From Paragorgia papillata (lineage: Eukaryota > Cnidaria > Anthozoa > Scleralcyonacea > Coralliidae), in contig JAWNZC010000114.1 of assembly GCA_035771165.1 (NCBI GenBank), forward strand, positions 671,001 through 735,000: a DNA stretch of 64,000 nt. Reading direction: 5' to 3'. Numbering within the stretch: the first letter of the stretch is position 1; every line of letters starts with the position of its first letter. The translations under genes were made by a program, and so were the position numbers. This document shows, piece after piece, positions 32,351 to 43,689 of the stretch. The notes under the pieces were generated by a model. The model did not search any database. It was not told the DNA's origin and saw nothing but the letters and a program-made list of their open reading frames with translations.

Positions 32351-33077
32351 CTTTATTGCAATAATTGTTCTCTCCCATGTTCTCTCATTGGATCAACACA
32401 ATGTTGAAATGCTTTGATTTACCAATAGTCCACAATTTTTTCCCAAACTTCAAGCATCATTGCTGAGTGCCTTTCATAAGCTATTTTTGAGTGCTTGCTA
32501 TGGCCATTAACAGTAGAAAAAATACAGTACAATAACTATTCTAACAGTACAATAACATAACATCAACCATGGCAAAAATCTCACATTTCTTTTAAAACTA
32601 AACCAACCACAACTACTCTGAGTCTGTCATTAAACAAGCTTGACAGTTATTAAAATACTATATATTTCTCTAATGCTGTAATTATACTCTAATAGCACTT
32701 CTAATAGTTTTTATTAACTGATCATTCCAGGTTCAAAATTTGCCTAAAAACATACACAGCCACAGTCTTGATGGAGTGGTAGAGAGCCCAGATGAAAAAG
32801 GACCCAGCCCCGATGGACCAAGACCCAGCCCAAACAAGACCCAGCCCTGATGGACCACAGCAGATCACAACCATGCCAAGTGTGAGTTTCTCAATGTAAT
32901 TTAGTTCAGTAGTTGATACATTATACTCAGATCAAAGAGGACCCTTACCTTTCATTTTACTTTGTCTTTTTTTTTTCTTTGCTTTTTTCTTTCTTTCTTC
33001 TAAAGATCTAAAAAAGCAATTTTTATAATATAAACTAGTGTTTTAAGATAAAAAATAAATAGAGAATAATACATGGA

Positions 33078-33192
33078 TGTGCGGAAATATGAATCTACTT
33101 CAAGTGTTGACCGGGGGATATGTCACAAGTGAGCAAAGTGAACAAGTGAGATATATCCTGTTCAACACGAGAAATAATTTCATATTTCCAAA
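33078..33192. repeat. Foldback element
   Basis: Arms GGAAATATGAA and TTCATATTTCC, with inner CAAGTGTTGA / TTCAACACG and GGATATGTCACA / GTGAGATATATCC. AT-rich, no coding content. Confidence 0.7.
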
Positions 33193-33465
33193 CATCGATA
33201 TATTATTCTGTTTATTATATGAAAAGTAGTACTATTTCCCCACAAAAATAGAGCAGTACACTCTAATACGTTTCATGATAATCAACACATCTGACATGTG
33301 AGATTTCAATGTTATTAGTGGTGGAAAACTCAATAAACCACTCTATTTTATGATAATCCCCTTTTTTCATGATTCAAACAAAATTTCAAAGCAGTTTCAC
33401 AGGAAAACCCTTTGGTCATAAGTTTTGAATTACAAGAAATTCCATACTTTAATGATTGGAATAAG

Positions 33466-33512
33466 AAATTATATTGTCATTTAAAATTAAATTTTAAATG
33501 ACAATATAATTT
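33466..33512. repeat. Perfect 47-bp hairpin palindrome
   Basis: Two perfectly complementary 23-base arms (starting AAATTATATTGTCATTTAAA) around a single central A. Such palindromes can extrude as cruciforms and are prone to deletion, so intact arms suggest recent origin or a tolerated structure. Confidence 0.9.
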
Positions 33513-33667
33513 TTCAAAGTCTACTACCAAAACAAAAATTTTTTTAAAGATGTTGGAAACTACAAAAAAGCAGCTCTGAGCTTTTTCTTTTTTCACAAAG
33601 TTGAAAAAAAGTTATAAGTTTAGATCCTAATCATGTCTGACACTATCTGTGAAAGTGATAAGTAAGA

Positions 33668-33745
33668 ATTAATTACCGAGAGCCGAGGCATTAAGCCACA
33701 TAGAAAGTATAGGCTTAATGCCGAGGTTCGAGGTAATTAACTAAT
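33668..33745. repeat. Short foldback (TTAATTACCGAG)
   Basis: AATTAATTACCGAGAGCCGA pairs with the region ending TCGAGGTAATTAACTAATT, with inner GGCATTAAGCC/GGCTTAATGCC. About 78 bp. Confidence 0.7.
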
Positions 33746-34497
33746 TTAGTTCAAATTTCATAAGGTTTTGTCTTCATCGGTATACTTCCCTGGGCTTTAT
33801 ACAGGCAAACAACGTGCATTTATAATGACAATTCAATTCAAATGAATTCAGTTTGTATTGGGAGATAAAGACTTATGAATAACAAAGATAACCATGTGAA
33901 ATTTGAATTAAAGACAGTCAGCTCCCTTTTGGTTAAAAAATGAAGCTGCTTAAATGTATGCAGGAAAAACTAGAGATTTAATCAGCACACACAACTGTCA
34001 ATGTCATTGTTTTCAACCACTGAGAATACTGTACAATTAGTACACAGGAGTAACATATGTTTGAATTTTCTCATGTGCAAGTAGTTGCGACAAATACCAC
34101 AAGAGGTTTTTGTTGAATGTATCAGCCAGTGGCTTGTTTCTAAAACACTGAATGAGTTTCTTGAAAATCCTAGTTTCTCCTTCACGTATTTTGGCAGTCT
34201 TAATTTCATTTTTACTTGCAATGCTCAAGTAGTCTACTTATCAAAACTCACTGACTAAAAGTCTGAAAATATAAAAAGCAAAAATCTCAACAAATTTGTT
34301 CTGTAAATGAACAAATAAACTCTTTGGTTTTGAATGCAAAATTGAAGAAATGTAAACAAATAAATTGAAAATAGCATCAACAGTCTTTATAAAATTGTCC
34401 CTGTTGTACAATAATTATGAAAAAATAACTAAGCAATAAGCATAAGGGAGCTGACATTTTGCTGTCCTGTTTTTACAACAACTTGTTTTTACAATAA

Positions 34498-34860
34498 TTA
34501 TTAAAGAAATAGCATAAAAAGAGTTTTATGCTATTTCTTTGTAATATCATGTTTGTGGGAATTTCTTTTGTTGTCACGTCCATTGACGTCAAACCGGGTA
34601 TGATTAGTTCTAATCAGACCTGGTTTGACGTCAACGGACTGGAGGTAGGATCAGTAAAAATGAATTTTAATGAGGTATATTAGTTGCTAATAGACCTGTG
34701 AGAACAAAAGAAATTAGCGCAAACATGATATAACTTGTTTAAATGTCCAACTCAGCTAACACCCATAATCGTATTTACTGTTTTGGCCCAGTCAATGTCT
34801 TTTCTATTTATTTTCTAATAATTATTTCGGATGAAAACAAAAACATGGGTGTTAGCTGAT
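34498..34860. repeat. Series of three hairpins, one with TGACGTCA arms
   Basis: 34498-34545 pairs AAAGAAATAGCATAAAA with its complement. 34578-34641 pairs GTCCATTGACGTCAAACC with GGTTTGACGTCAACGGAC, each arm carrying a CRE-like TGACGTCA. 34750-34860 pairs CAGCTAACACCCAT with ATGGGTGTTAGCTG around a long loop. Confidence 0.7.
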
Positions 34861-35139
34861 CAGGACCCCTTTGATAGAAATCCTCTTTGATCTGGTAAAA
34901 TAATGTATCGTGAGAGCAACTATCATACCATTTTAAGCGGTTCGGTATTGACTTAGGGCCTCTGCATGCTGTAAGACAACTTTTTCGAAATGGTATTGCA
35001 AATTTTTTAGTAAATTATAGGTGGGTTAAGTTAGCTAAATTATAATGTAATTTATTTATTTTTTTATTTTTTTCATTACTGTAATTTTTAGGTAAAAGTG
35101 AGGAATGTGCATGTTTGTTGAGTATGGCGTGTGAGTGTA

Positions 35140-35345
35140 GGAAACGGGGTGGTGGGGTGGTTAGGTGGGGTGGTTAGGTGGGGTGGTTAGGTGGGGTGGT
35201 TAGGTGAGCGTCTCTGTGATTGTCTGATGGTGGTAGAAGTGAAAATAACGAGTGGTGTGCAGCTAGGTAGGATGAGGAAGCTAGGTAGGACGAGGCAGTT
35301 AGGCAGGACGAGGAAGTTAAGGCAGGAGCTAGGGACTAGTTGGGC
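35140..35345. repeat. GGTGGTTAGGTGG minisatellite and related GAGGAAGCTAGG repeats
   Basis: 35150-35205 is a 14-bp unit (GGTTAGGTGGGGTG) repeated about four times. 35260-35335 repeats CTAGGTAGGACGAGG-like units. G-rich on the plus strand; the GGGGTGG runs could form G-quadruplex structures. Confidence 0.8.
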
Positions 35346-35587
35346 AGTGGGTCTTGCATGCTTTGTAGATTTGGCATAATTAATTTCAGTGGAGGGATTA
35401 CAAATTTGCATGTTTAATTTGCATGTTTAGTTTGCACTAGCTGAGCTGTAAGTACTCGCTAAGTACACAGTACTTAGTAAGTGCTTACGCTCATGCTGTG
35501 TTTAGTTGCTAACGTTTTGCTTTGCAAGGTATGCTGCTGCTCTCAAGTGAATGCCAGCTTCACAATTGTTGAAGTTGGTGTTCTCTT

Positions 35588-35696
35588 TACTGCCCCGGCT
35601 GACTCTCCAAGTGCTGCTCTTGCTTTGAGTTGGATTAGCATATGCTGCTCCAACTCAAAGTAAGAGCAGCACTTGGGGAGTCAGCCGGGGCAGTTT
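35588..35696. repeat. Hairpin with roughly 48-bp arms
   Basis: ACTGCCCCGGCTGACTCTCC and onwards pairs with the region ending GGAGTCAGCCGGGGCAGT. The loop (TTAGCATATGC) is short. Confidence 0.85.
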
Positions 35697-36162
35697 TAAC
35701 TTTTATATAATAGTTAATTCCCATGGGAATTGAATATATTAATACAAAGTAGTCATGAATAATTTGTATACACTTTATTAGCATTTCAATAAACAATTAT
35801 AAAACAGAACTTGTGTGTTGGTGAGAATCATTATAGAAGAGAACAGAAGATGGCGAAGTGAACATTGCTTTTGTCAACATTGTGATAAACGCAAATGGAC
35901 AAAAGTCATATTCATATAACGATCAATAACAGCACTGTTCAACAAAGAATTCAACACCAAACCAGGCAAATGACGCAATGGGGATACTGGTGTTAAATCT
36001 TTGCAAAACTAAGCCGTTTATTGATAGCTAAATAAGACTGTTTTTCCCCAGCTAAATACCATACTCAGAGATTAATTGCGCAAAGGAAGACAAGATAAAC
36101 AAAGAACGCTGTTGCTCACAGAAACATAGAACAGCAAACCAATGTTTATTTGCACAATTGAA

Positions 36163-36265
36163 GTAGAGAAAGAACATGGCTGCTTAAAAATTTCTTTCGA
36201 GTAAACTTCTTGCTTGAAGTATACATATACAAATGTAATTTGTAACAGCCATGTTCTTTCTCAAG
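36163..36265. repeat. Foldback element
   Basis: Arms GAGAAAGAACATGGCTG and CAGCCATGTTCTTTCTC enclose an AT-rich centre. Confidence 0.7.
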
Positions 36266-38390
36266 ACTTTTTTAACCCAACACTTGATAACTTAAAGCGA
36301 AAGAATATTGCAAATGTTAGTACTTAGACGTGATGAAAGCTTCTCTGAAATACAGAAACAGAAAGTTACAGTCTGTCAAACGTATTACTACATTTTATAT
36401 TTCAAAAAGCAGCAATCAATCTTGCCAAATATAAACTCCAATGAGTAAACATTTTTAGAAATTTCTATAGAACACAAGTTCTCTTCTTGAGGTGATATAT
36501 TTAAAACATTGAAGTCCTAGTACATAACTTGGTAGACATTATCATTCGTTATCCAAAAAGACAAGTTTTTTTCTTGATATTTTCCCGCTAAACTTAAAAT
36601 ACCAGAAACCAAAGATTTTCCTCACAAATTTAAATTCAAACTCGATGCAAAAATATAAAATAAAGCCTTTTGACTAAAGAATAAACATCATTATTAAATG
36701 TCAGAATCTTTCAGAAGTACTTTCATCACGTTTAAGCAGCAACATACAACTTATATAGACAACAATTCTTTAACTTTAAAATAATTCAAGGTAGTATTTG
36801 CATTATCCAAAGAAGATTTCAGAAAATGGATGGGGTTGATACTGAGAATGCCCTATTCGATTGAACTGAAATCAGATTTTGATGTTCTGGATGGAACTAT
36901 GAAAACAATGTCCTTTGCATTGACCTTTACAGTTACTTTTCTGTTAGAGAAGTGGGGCCAGTGAAGTACTAAGACCCATGAGAAACAAACTTATGGTTGG
37001 GGTAACATTTAATAGCAAAAAGATCCTAATCGAAAAAGGTGGCAACTGTTGGTAATCCTAATTCTGCCACCCTCCCCCTCCTATAATTTCAGGTCCTTGA
37101 TTTTAATTTAATTTTCAGATTTTCTAAAGCTTTCATATTGTTTTAACTTTATCAAAACCAAATGTTCATAATTTAAAAGTCGTTTGCTGCATAATTTGTC
37201 TTTTTTTAAATTAGTGTTGAATAGAGGATTCAGGAGAAAAAGTCTTTGGATAACACAATACTTAAGTCGGGTTAAAAAACCAATCTCTTTAAAGTATGAT
37301 ACTTACTTGTTAAAAAATCAAAGTCCAAAAACGCCATTTGCCCTCTTATATTATGATTCAAACCATTAAAGAATGACAATGACTTGATATAACCAAAAAC
37401 CAATGACAAATGTAATGTAATGTATAAAATCTAGCCAACGTTTGAACAGTTTTAAATAGGCAACGTCACTTGCTGAACAAACACACCAAAGACCAGTTTC
37501 CAGTCAGAAAAATATTGCTCAGACAGACGGACATGAAAGTTTCCAATATCTTGAATCATTTCTTCCATTCGAGAGCTTGCAAGATAAAGAAAAATGCCCT
37601 GTCCGTTCTTATCCGAAGAAAATTTAACTATTGGAAACCAGTCTTAGAGAATTAAAAAATGTAAAAAAAAGTGTAAAAATAAGAGTGCAGAAAAAATAGC
37701 TGAGTGAAAAACTGGCGAACTGCCTAGATTGGGTAAATTTAACCCTATTAAAAAACACCTAAGAATACGATGTTATTAATTAATCTTATCTATCCTTGTA
37801 AACTTCAATCTTAAAATTTTTTTAAACTTTTTAATGATTTCAAAAAGTTTTTCTGAACTTTTTCGTTGATGTTTTTCTATTCATCTTTTTTTATTATGAT
37901 TTTCTCTGTTTTCATTAACTTAAATTTTTACGACTGACAAATGGTTATCTCATATTTAGGAAACTGAGTAGAAAACAACCTGACATTAGCAGTTAAATAG
38001 TTTCTTCAATATGGATTCTGCCGAGACTTGCTACTAAAACGTTCTGACAAAAGTACGCTAAAAAATTGTTGTGTTTTAGAATAGTTTCCATTTTGTTCAA
38101 CAAGTGACACCTGACCTTTACTAAAGAGGTACATTCGCTAGGATGTACAAACCACCCTGTATTATATTTTGGCTATTACACATTATAATTTGGTACATTG
38201 GTTTTAGGTTTTTCAAGTCATTGTGCAATTCTTTGGTACATAGTGGAACATTATTACATTAGGTTAAAACTGAAGTAATGGTATATCTCTTAGCGAAGTA
38301 TAAGTAGATATTCGTGAAAATTGTTTGACTAACTTGGTGTAGTCATAAGAGACTGTTGTAGGTAGTGACTGACATTTCGACGGCATCAGC
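36266..38390. other. AT-rich stretch without recognised features
   Basis: Short open frames at 37184-37369 and 37470-37655 have no recognisable domain, no good start context and no splice-linked partner. I see no repeat with clear boundaries. Confidence 0.5.
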
Positions 38391-38395
38391 GATGG

Positions 38396-38700
38396 TTGAC
38401 TTTTATAGTCAGTTTCAGCTTGCTTTTGAAATTCGTTTGTCAACATTCGTTGGAAGGTTGGGAACTTGGTACGGAAGTTCGTTGTGAAGTTCGAATTTAA
38501 TAAGCTTTGAACTGAATTCCTTTGGTAAAATCACGGAGAAGATGATTATTTGTTGTATAGAATATAATAATAGATACTTGGTTAAGCAGAAACAAATTGC
38601 CGACGTAAATTTGTATCTATACCTCGCAACGTAGTTCGGAATGTTCATTTCAATTATACGTATCGGATTTCAAAAGCAAGCTGAAACGGACTATAAGTTA
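38396..38700. mobile_element. Foldback element with GAAGTTCG blocks
   Basis: ATAGTCAGTTTCAGCTTGCT at the left pairs with AGCAAGCTGAAACGGACTAT at the right. The inside has repeated GGAAGTTCG/TGAAGTTCG motifs. The style resembles 40825-41040 and 62075-62390, which also contain GAAGTTC blocks. Confidence 0.75.
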
Positions 38701-38744
38701 GGTAAACTGTTTCGTCAAGTTCGCCTATATTGATGTGTCTGATT

Positions 38745-39150
38745 TATTACCATGTACGAGTGCTGTGATCATGTTTGGATGTTGTAGTCATGTGTAGATG
38801 TTGTAGAGATGTGTAAATGTTGTATAGTCATGTGTGTGTAGATGTTGTAGTGATGTGTGTGTTGTATGTGTGTGTGTTGTAATGACTGTACGAGTGCTGT
38901 GATCATGTTTGGATGTATGATGCGTGTGTGTGTGTTGTAATGACTGTACGAGTGCTGTGATCATGTTTGGATGTTGTAGTCATGTGTAGATGTTGTAGAG
39001 ATGTGTAAATGTTGTATAGTCATGTGTGTGTAGATGTTGTACTCATGTGTGTGTTGTATGTAGTGATGTGTGTGTGTGTGTTGTAATGATGTACGAGTGT
39101 GTTGTAGAGATTTGGATGTGTTGTAGTGATGCGTGTACGTGTGCGTTTCT
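38745..39150. repeat. GTGTGTTGTA-type minisatellite with higher-order units
   Basis: Built from GTGTAGATGTTGTAGTCATG and GTACGAGTGCTGTGATCATG blocks. The latter appears at about 38755, 38888 and 38947, and the run between blocks is itself duplicated, so there are nested periods. Confidence 0.85.
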
Positions 39151-39956
39151 TCAAAATAAAAATATAGAGTGCTGCATGGCAGTCCAGTGATTGAGCAACG
39201 TAAAACAAACTTTGTAATTGGTTAAACAGGAACAATTTTCCAACTCAAATTTGCAATTTACTTCACAACCATACAGTAGTTTTAATTAGAAAACCACAAC
39301 GTACAGTAGTTTCTAAAGTTGGAATTAAATTATATGTATCGAATTTCAAATACTTCCAATTAAAACATCAAAACAAAACTAAATACTTTTTTCAGTTTCA
39401 ATAATTGTTTTGGAATTAAGTCCACGAAAAATTACTTGATAGCAACGTCTACTTGTGTGATGAATCAATTTGGATTATTTACAACTTCAAACAGGAATTA
39501 TGAAATTTTGTATATTGTGTTTGAAACTCATATGGTTATAAATATTATATCAAGAGCAAAATTTTGTAATAAAATACATGGTTGCTGACAAAATTACAAT
39601 TTACAACTCTTGTGCAATACTGCAATATCGAATCCACCCCCACCAAAAACAATTCCAATTCATGTTGCAGAGTGTACCATCTTCAGTTAAACCAGATTAC
39701 AATATTCCACTTTGCACTGTCACAAGTTCAAGAACAATAACACAGGGTGGGGGCTCATTTTATTGAAAGTTGGGTTTTCAGGTGCCAGGGGACTATGTGT
39801 CTGATTGTTTGTTCACGTAGTATAAATTTTTAAACTGAATCCGCAAAATAATTAACTAAAGTACAAAATAAAAATAATGGTCTTGAAAAGTATATTTAAC
39901 AGGTGACAATTGAACAGAGTTATTTTCCCAATGTAAAAGAATTGATGAGAATTTAG

Positions 39957-40256
<300 letters not shown>

Positions 40257-40824
40257 AATAAAAGAATGCTAATAATGAACTAGAAATAACAATTAGAAAG
40301 AAATGCCTACTTTTTGGCCTACCGCATGTAGTTCAAAAATCTGCTTAAATAATCCAGAAGTGTCCAGCGTCCATATCGCAAAAACTATTGGATGTTCGGC
40401 AATGAAATTTTTAGTGGTTGATGGTGTGCTAAACCTACAGACAGTATAATTGACATAAGTTGTACGTATACATGTAGTGCATGTGGTACGTTTGCGAGCT
40501 TGGTGTAATATGTAACAGAAGTTCGGTGGACGTTCATCAAGCTCAATCACTCAGAAAAGATTTCTGAGACCCCCAGACAGGGTTCGAACCTGCAACCTTC
40601 TAAGAGTTGTTCTTATTATTAATCATAAAATCCCGGCATTTCTATGAATAATTCCAGACTTTGCATTCAATTTTTCACCATAATAAATAGTCATTTCAGA
40701 GCATTAGAAGTTAAGATTATTATGTCTGTTCATACCTGGCCCAGTTGTCTGACTCGTTGTATGCATAATTACAGTATGATAGTAATGATACTTCGTTCAA
40801 CTTGGGAATGAAAATTGACTTACA

Positions 40825-41170
40825 GTTGATTTCACATTATTTCACCGCCGTGTGTTGCGAAGTTCGTTCGGAAGTTCAGAACTACATTGCCAAGGTTGAT
40901 AATTCTCCAATCAAAATGGAGCTTTGATGCAAAGCCCGCAATTTGATTGGATAATTGTCAACTGTGGCAATTACATAGTTCCAAACTTCCAAATGAACTT
41001 TGCAACACATGGCGGTAAAGTAATGTGAAATCAACTGTAACTCTAACACTAGAAACAGTATGAAGTATTCCCTAGCTAGCGAAGATCTACAATGTGAAGA
41101 CAATTCTCCAATCAAAATGGAGCTTTGATGCAAAGCCGGCAATTTGATTGGATAATTGTCAATGTGAAGA
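40825..41170. mobile_element. Foldback element plus duplicated centre
   Basis: 40825-41040 is an inverted repeat (TTTCACATTATTTCACCGCC with its near-complement). Its centre, about 70 bp from CAATTCTCCAATCAAAATGG to TTGATTGGATAATTGTCAA, is repeated at 41098-41165, itself a hairpin. Confidence 0.8.
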
Positions 41171-41507
41171 CAGAAGGTATTGTTCACTTATAAATTATGC
41201 AGATAATCAGGAACATGCTCATTGCAGGGATGAAAAAAAACCCAACACATTTTAGTCTTACTGTACTTACGATCTATCCACCTAAGTCACATTTTTTTGA
41301 CAATTTTTGCACAAATACAGTAATTATAAACATAAAGCCCATTATTTCGTTGTTATTGTTCAAATCCAAATTAGGAAAGATACAGCAGCACAACTCTTTC
41401 AAACAACTGGACCATGTATTCAACAAACTATGCAATGATCTAATTTATAACTTACATGTAATTTGTTCTAAATTATTTCTAATGACTAACATGATCAAAC
41501 ACATTTA

Positions 41508-41806
41508 TAGTCAAACCGGATGTTCTCTTGCGTACGACTTTGCAATATTGATACGGAACATTGCAATTTTGATTGGAAGATTCAATCATCAGCAACTTGC
41601 AAACGCTTTATCACGATTCCTCAACGGGTTGCTCAAAATATTGGTTTTAAACATTGAACAACACATAAATGTGATGAAATGTGATGGCAAGGAATCGTGA
41701 TAAAGCGTTTGCAGGTTGCTGATTAAACCATCAATCAAAATTGCAATGTTGCGTATCAATATTGCAAAGTCGCACGCAAGAGAACATCTGGTTTGACTAT
41801 AAGTTT
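41508..41806. mobile_element. Foldback element with about 120-bp arms
   Basis: TATAGTCAAACCGGATGTTC at the left pairs with GAACATCTGGTTTGACTATA at the right; the arms continue through GGAATCGTGATAAAGCGTTT. The open frame 41197-41700 overlapping it is not a credible gene. Confidence 0.85.
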
Positions 41807-41848
41807 TAAAGTACAGTATCCAACATCTTTGTCTTCTTCATCTTCTTT

Positions 41849-42032
41849 ACTTTTTAGCTGCAGATACTAGCTCAATAAACTTTCTTCCAGAGTTGTTATT
41901 CTGTGGTTCCATCCTTGTTACCAATTTAAAAAATATGAAGATAACAACACACACTTTTTAGCTGCAGATACTGTGCTAGCTCAATAAACTTTCTTCCAGA
42001 GTTCTGTTATTCTGTGGTTCCATTCTTGTTAC
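41849..42032. repeat. Direct repeat, two copies of about 75 bp
   Basis: TTTTTAGCTGCAGATACT...AGCTCAATAAACTTTCTTCC through TCTGTGGTTCCAT is present twice, starting near 41849 and 41954, separated by an AACACACA-containing spacer. Confidence 0.8.
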
Positions 42033-42296
42033 TGGTCAATTTAAGAAACATGAAGATAATGGCACAGATAAGAGTTGAGATGAAACCTTTTCGGCAAGCT
42101 GCAGGCTTTTCTCTTTCAGAATATAGGGTATATACGAATATTGTGAATATAAAACAGGAGATTTGTTCCAATGTCTACATTTATATAGTTAATCAACTAA
42201 AAGCTGGCACCAACTAACATCAAACTCCATCGTAGAAAGAGCACGCATAGAAATTTGGCATATCAAAAGTTAGCAATATATGGTATTTTAACAAAA

Positions 42297-42932
42297 TTAA
42301 AACACGATCAAGTCAGTTTTCTTTGTTTTTTTGCGGGATTTATATCCCATAAATCCCGCGTTATAAATTCATAGGGGTTATATATATAAGCCCTGGGCTT
42401 ATATATATAATCCCTATGAATTTATAATTGCTACAACTATCTCGTATGGTAACGCCGACATACGGGAAGGAGAGCAAGGGTTTGCTTTTCGCTCCACGTA
42501 GTTTACGAGAGGAAGGCAAACCAATGAAAATCATCAAAATCTGTTGGTTGAGTCAGCAATTTATTACACTGAACGTTGAGCATAAAATGTGGGATTAATA
42601 CTGCATCAATAAGCATGCCCAATGCTGTAATGATAGATCTGGTACTAATTATTCATACTAATTATTCAAACAAGCTTGTAGAAGTCTGTGTATGTGTTCA
42701 ATGAACCTTTACGTACTTCTCAAGTTGTTTAATAAACTATTATTCAAAGGTTGCTTTGGAGTCTTATTATTTCATAAAATCCCGTTAACATTTGACATAA
42801 CAATGTCCTTCGACACTCGGTAAATGCTATCTTTTAGAAAACCTTCAATCGTGTTTTAAGTCGGATAATGCGGCCCTCGGGATCTATCTGGCTTACAGCC
42901 TCCATTCTCGGTATTTATCCTATACATAGCAA
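42297..42932. repeat. Dispersed element TTAAAACACG, copy 2
   Basis: Second copy of the element at 3726-4196, longer by an internal segment at about 42425-42525 that carries GGAGAGCAAGGGTTTGCTTT. Ends are AAAACACGATC and CAATCGTGTTTTAAG in inverted orientation. Confidence 0.7.
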
Positions 42933-43366
42933 ATAGATATTTATAGCAAACAATCCAAATGGAACCTAATCAGTCTAAATCAGACCACAAATGAAAACTA
43001 GACCGTCAAAAAAGTATGGATGCACACGACATGCACTGGAACAGTTCTGACCAGAACTGAAAGTTCTGACTGGAACAATATAGAACACTTTTTTCTTGTA
43101 AAAAACTTTTAATTTTACTATTGCACGACTGTCTATTGATAACCTTCATCCAGCCAATCACACACTTCAATCGTTTACATCTGACCAAGGCCTCCAATTT
43201 TCCAGTGTACCGAGGAGGCCCTGGGAATGAGGAGGACAGGCACAGTTGACATAGAATAACAATGTACTGGTTTGTCAATTATTGAACTAGAAATACATTT
43301 TTTTGGCAAACTTTCAAATATAAAATATGAAGAAAAACAGATTTTCTGTTGGGTGTCACACTTATA

Positions 43367-43687
43367 CCAGACTGGAATGTTTGTATTGTGCAACGGATAA
43401 ATCTGTTGTGTGATTTTTTACAACAATTTCCCACAGCCGTGCAATTTTCGTAAAAAATTAAAGTGGCCGTGCAATTTTTCAAAAAATTGCCTGTGATTGA
43501 AGACTTTTAATGCAGATTCAGCGAAAACTGCATGAAAATTCTATTGTAGCCACCATTTCATTTGTGGCCACCCTGGAAATGACTTATTTTCCCACGCGAG
43601 CCTGTGCAATTTTCATGAGATGCCTGTGCAAACTGATGGTCAAAATTTGATTCCCACCATGCATTTTACAAACTTTCCAGTCTGGCA
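43367..43687. mobile_element. Element with CCAGACTGGAA terminal inverted repeats
   Basis: CCAGACTGGAATGTTTGTA at the left and ACAAACTTTCCAGTCTGG at the right differ at one position. The interior holds three direct GTGCAATTTT-containing blocks. No coding content. Confidence 0.6.
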
Positions 43688-43689
43688 CT

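Larger units (their letters stand above)
29949..32881 (+). ncRNA. Candidate spliced non-coding transcript (4 exons)
   Basis: Exon-like segments with good splice signals: about 29940-30039 (donor CTT/GTAAGT), 30502-30601 (AACAACAG acceptor, AAG/GTAAGAGG donor), 30997-31068 (TTTATTTGCAG, ATG/GTGAGT) and 32731-32881 (ATCATTCCAG, AAGT/GTGAGT). The first holds CAAGATGGCGGC, a YY1-like start context, and opens a 30-codon frame. Joining the exons meets a stop at once or, with an alternative acceptor at 30517, after 19 more codons. A non-coding or micropeptide transcript fits better than a protein gene. This rests on splice-site reading only. Confidence 0.3.

Noticed and set aside
41197..41700. 167-residue open frame
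   Set aside because: Half of it is one arm of a foldback element; no domain or splice context.
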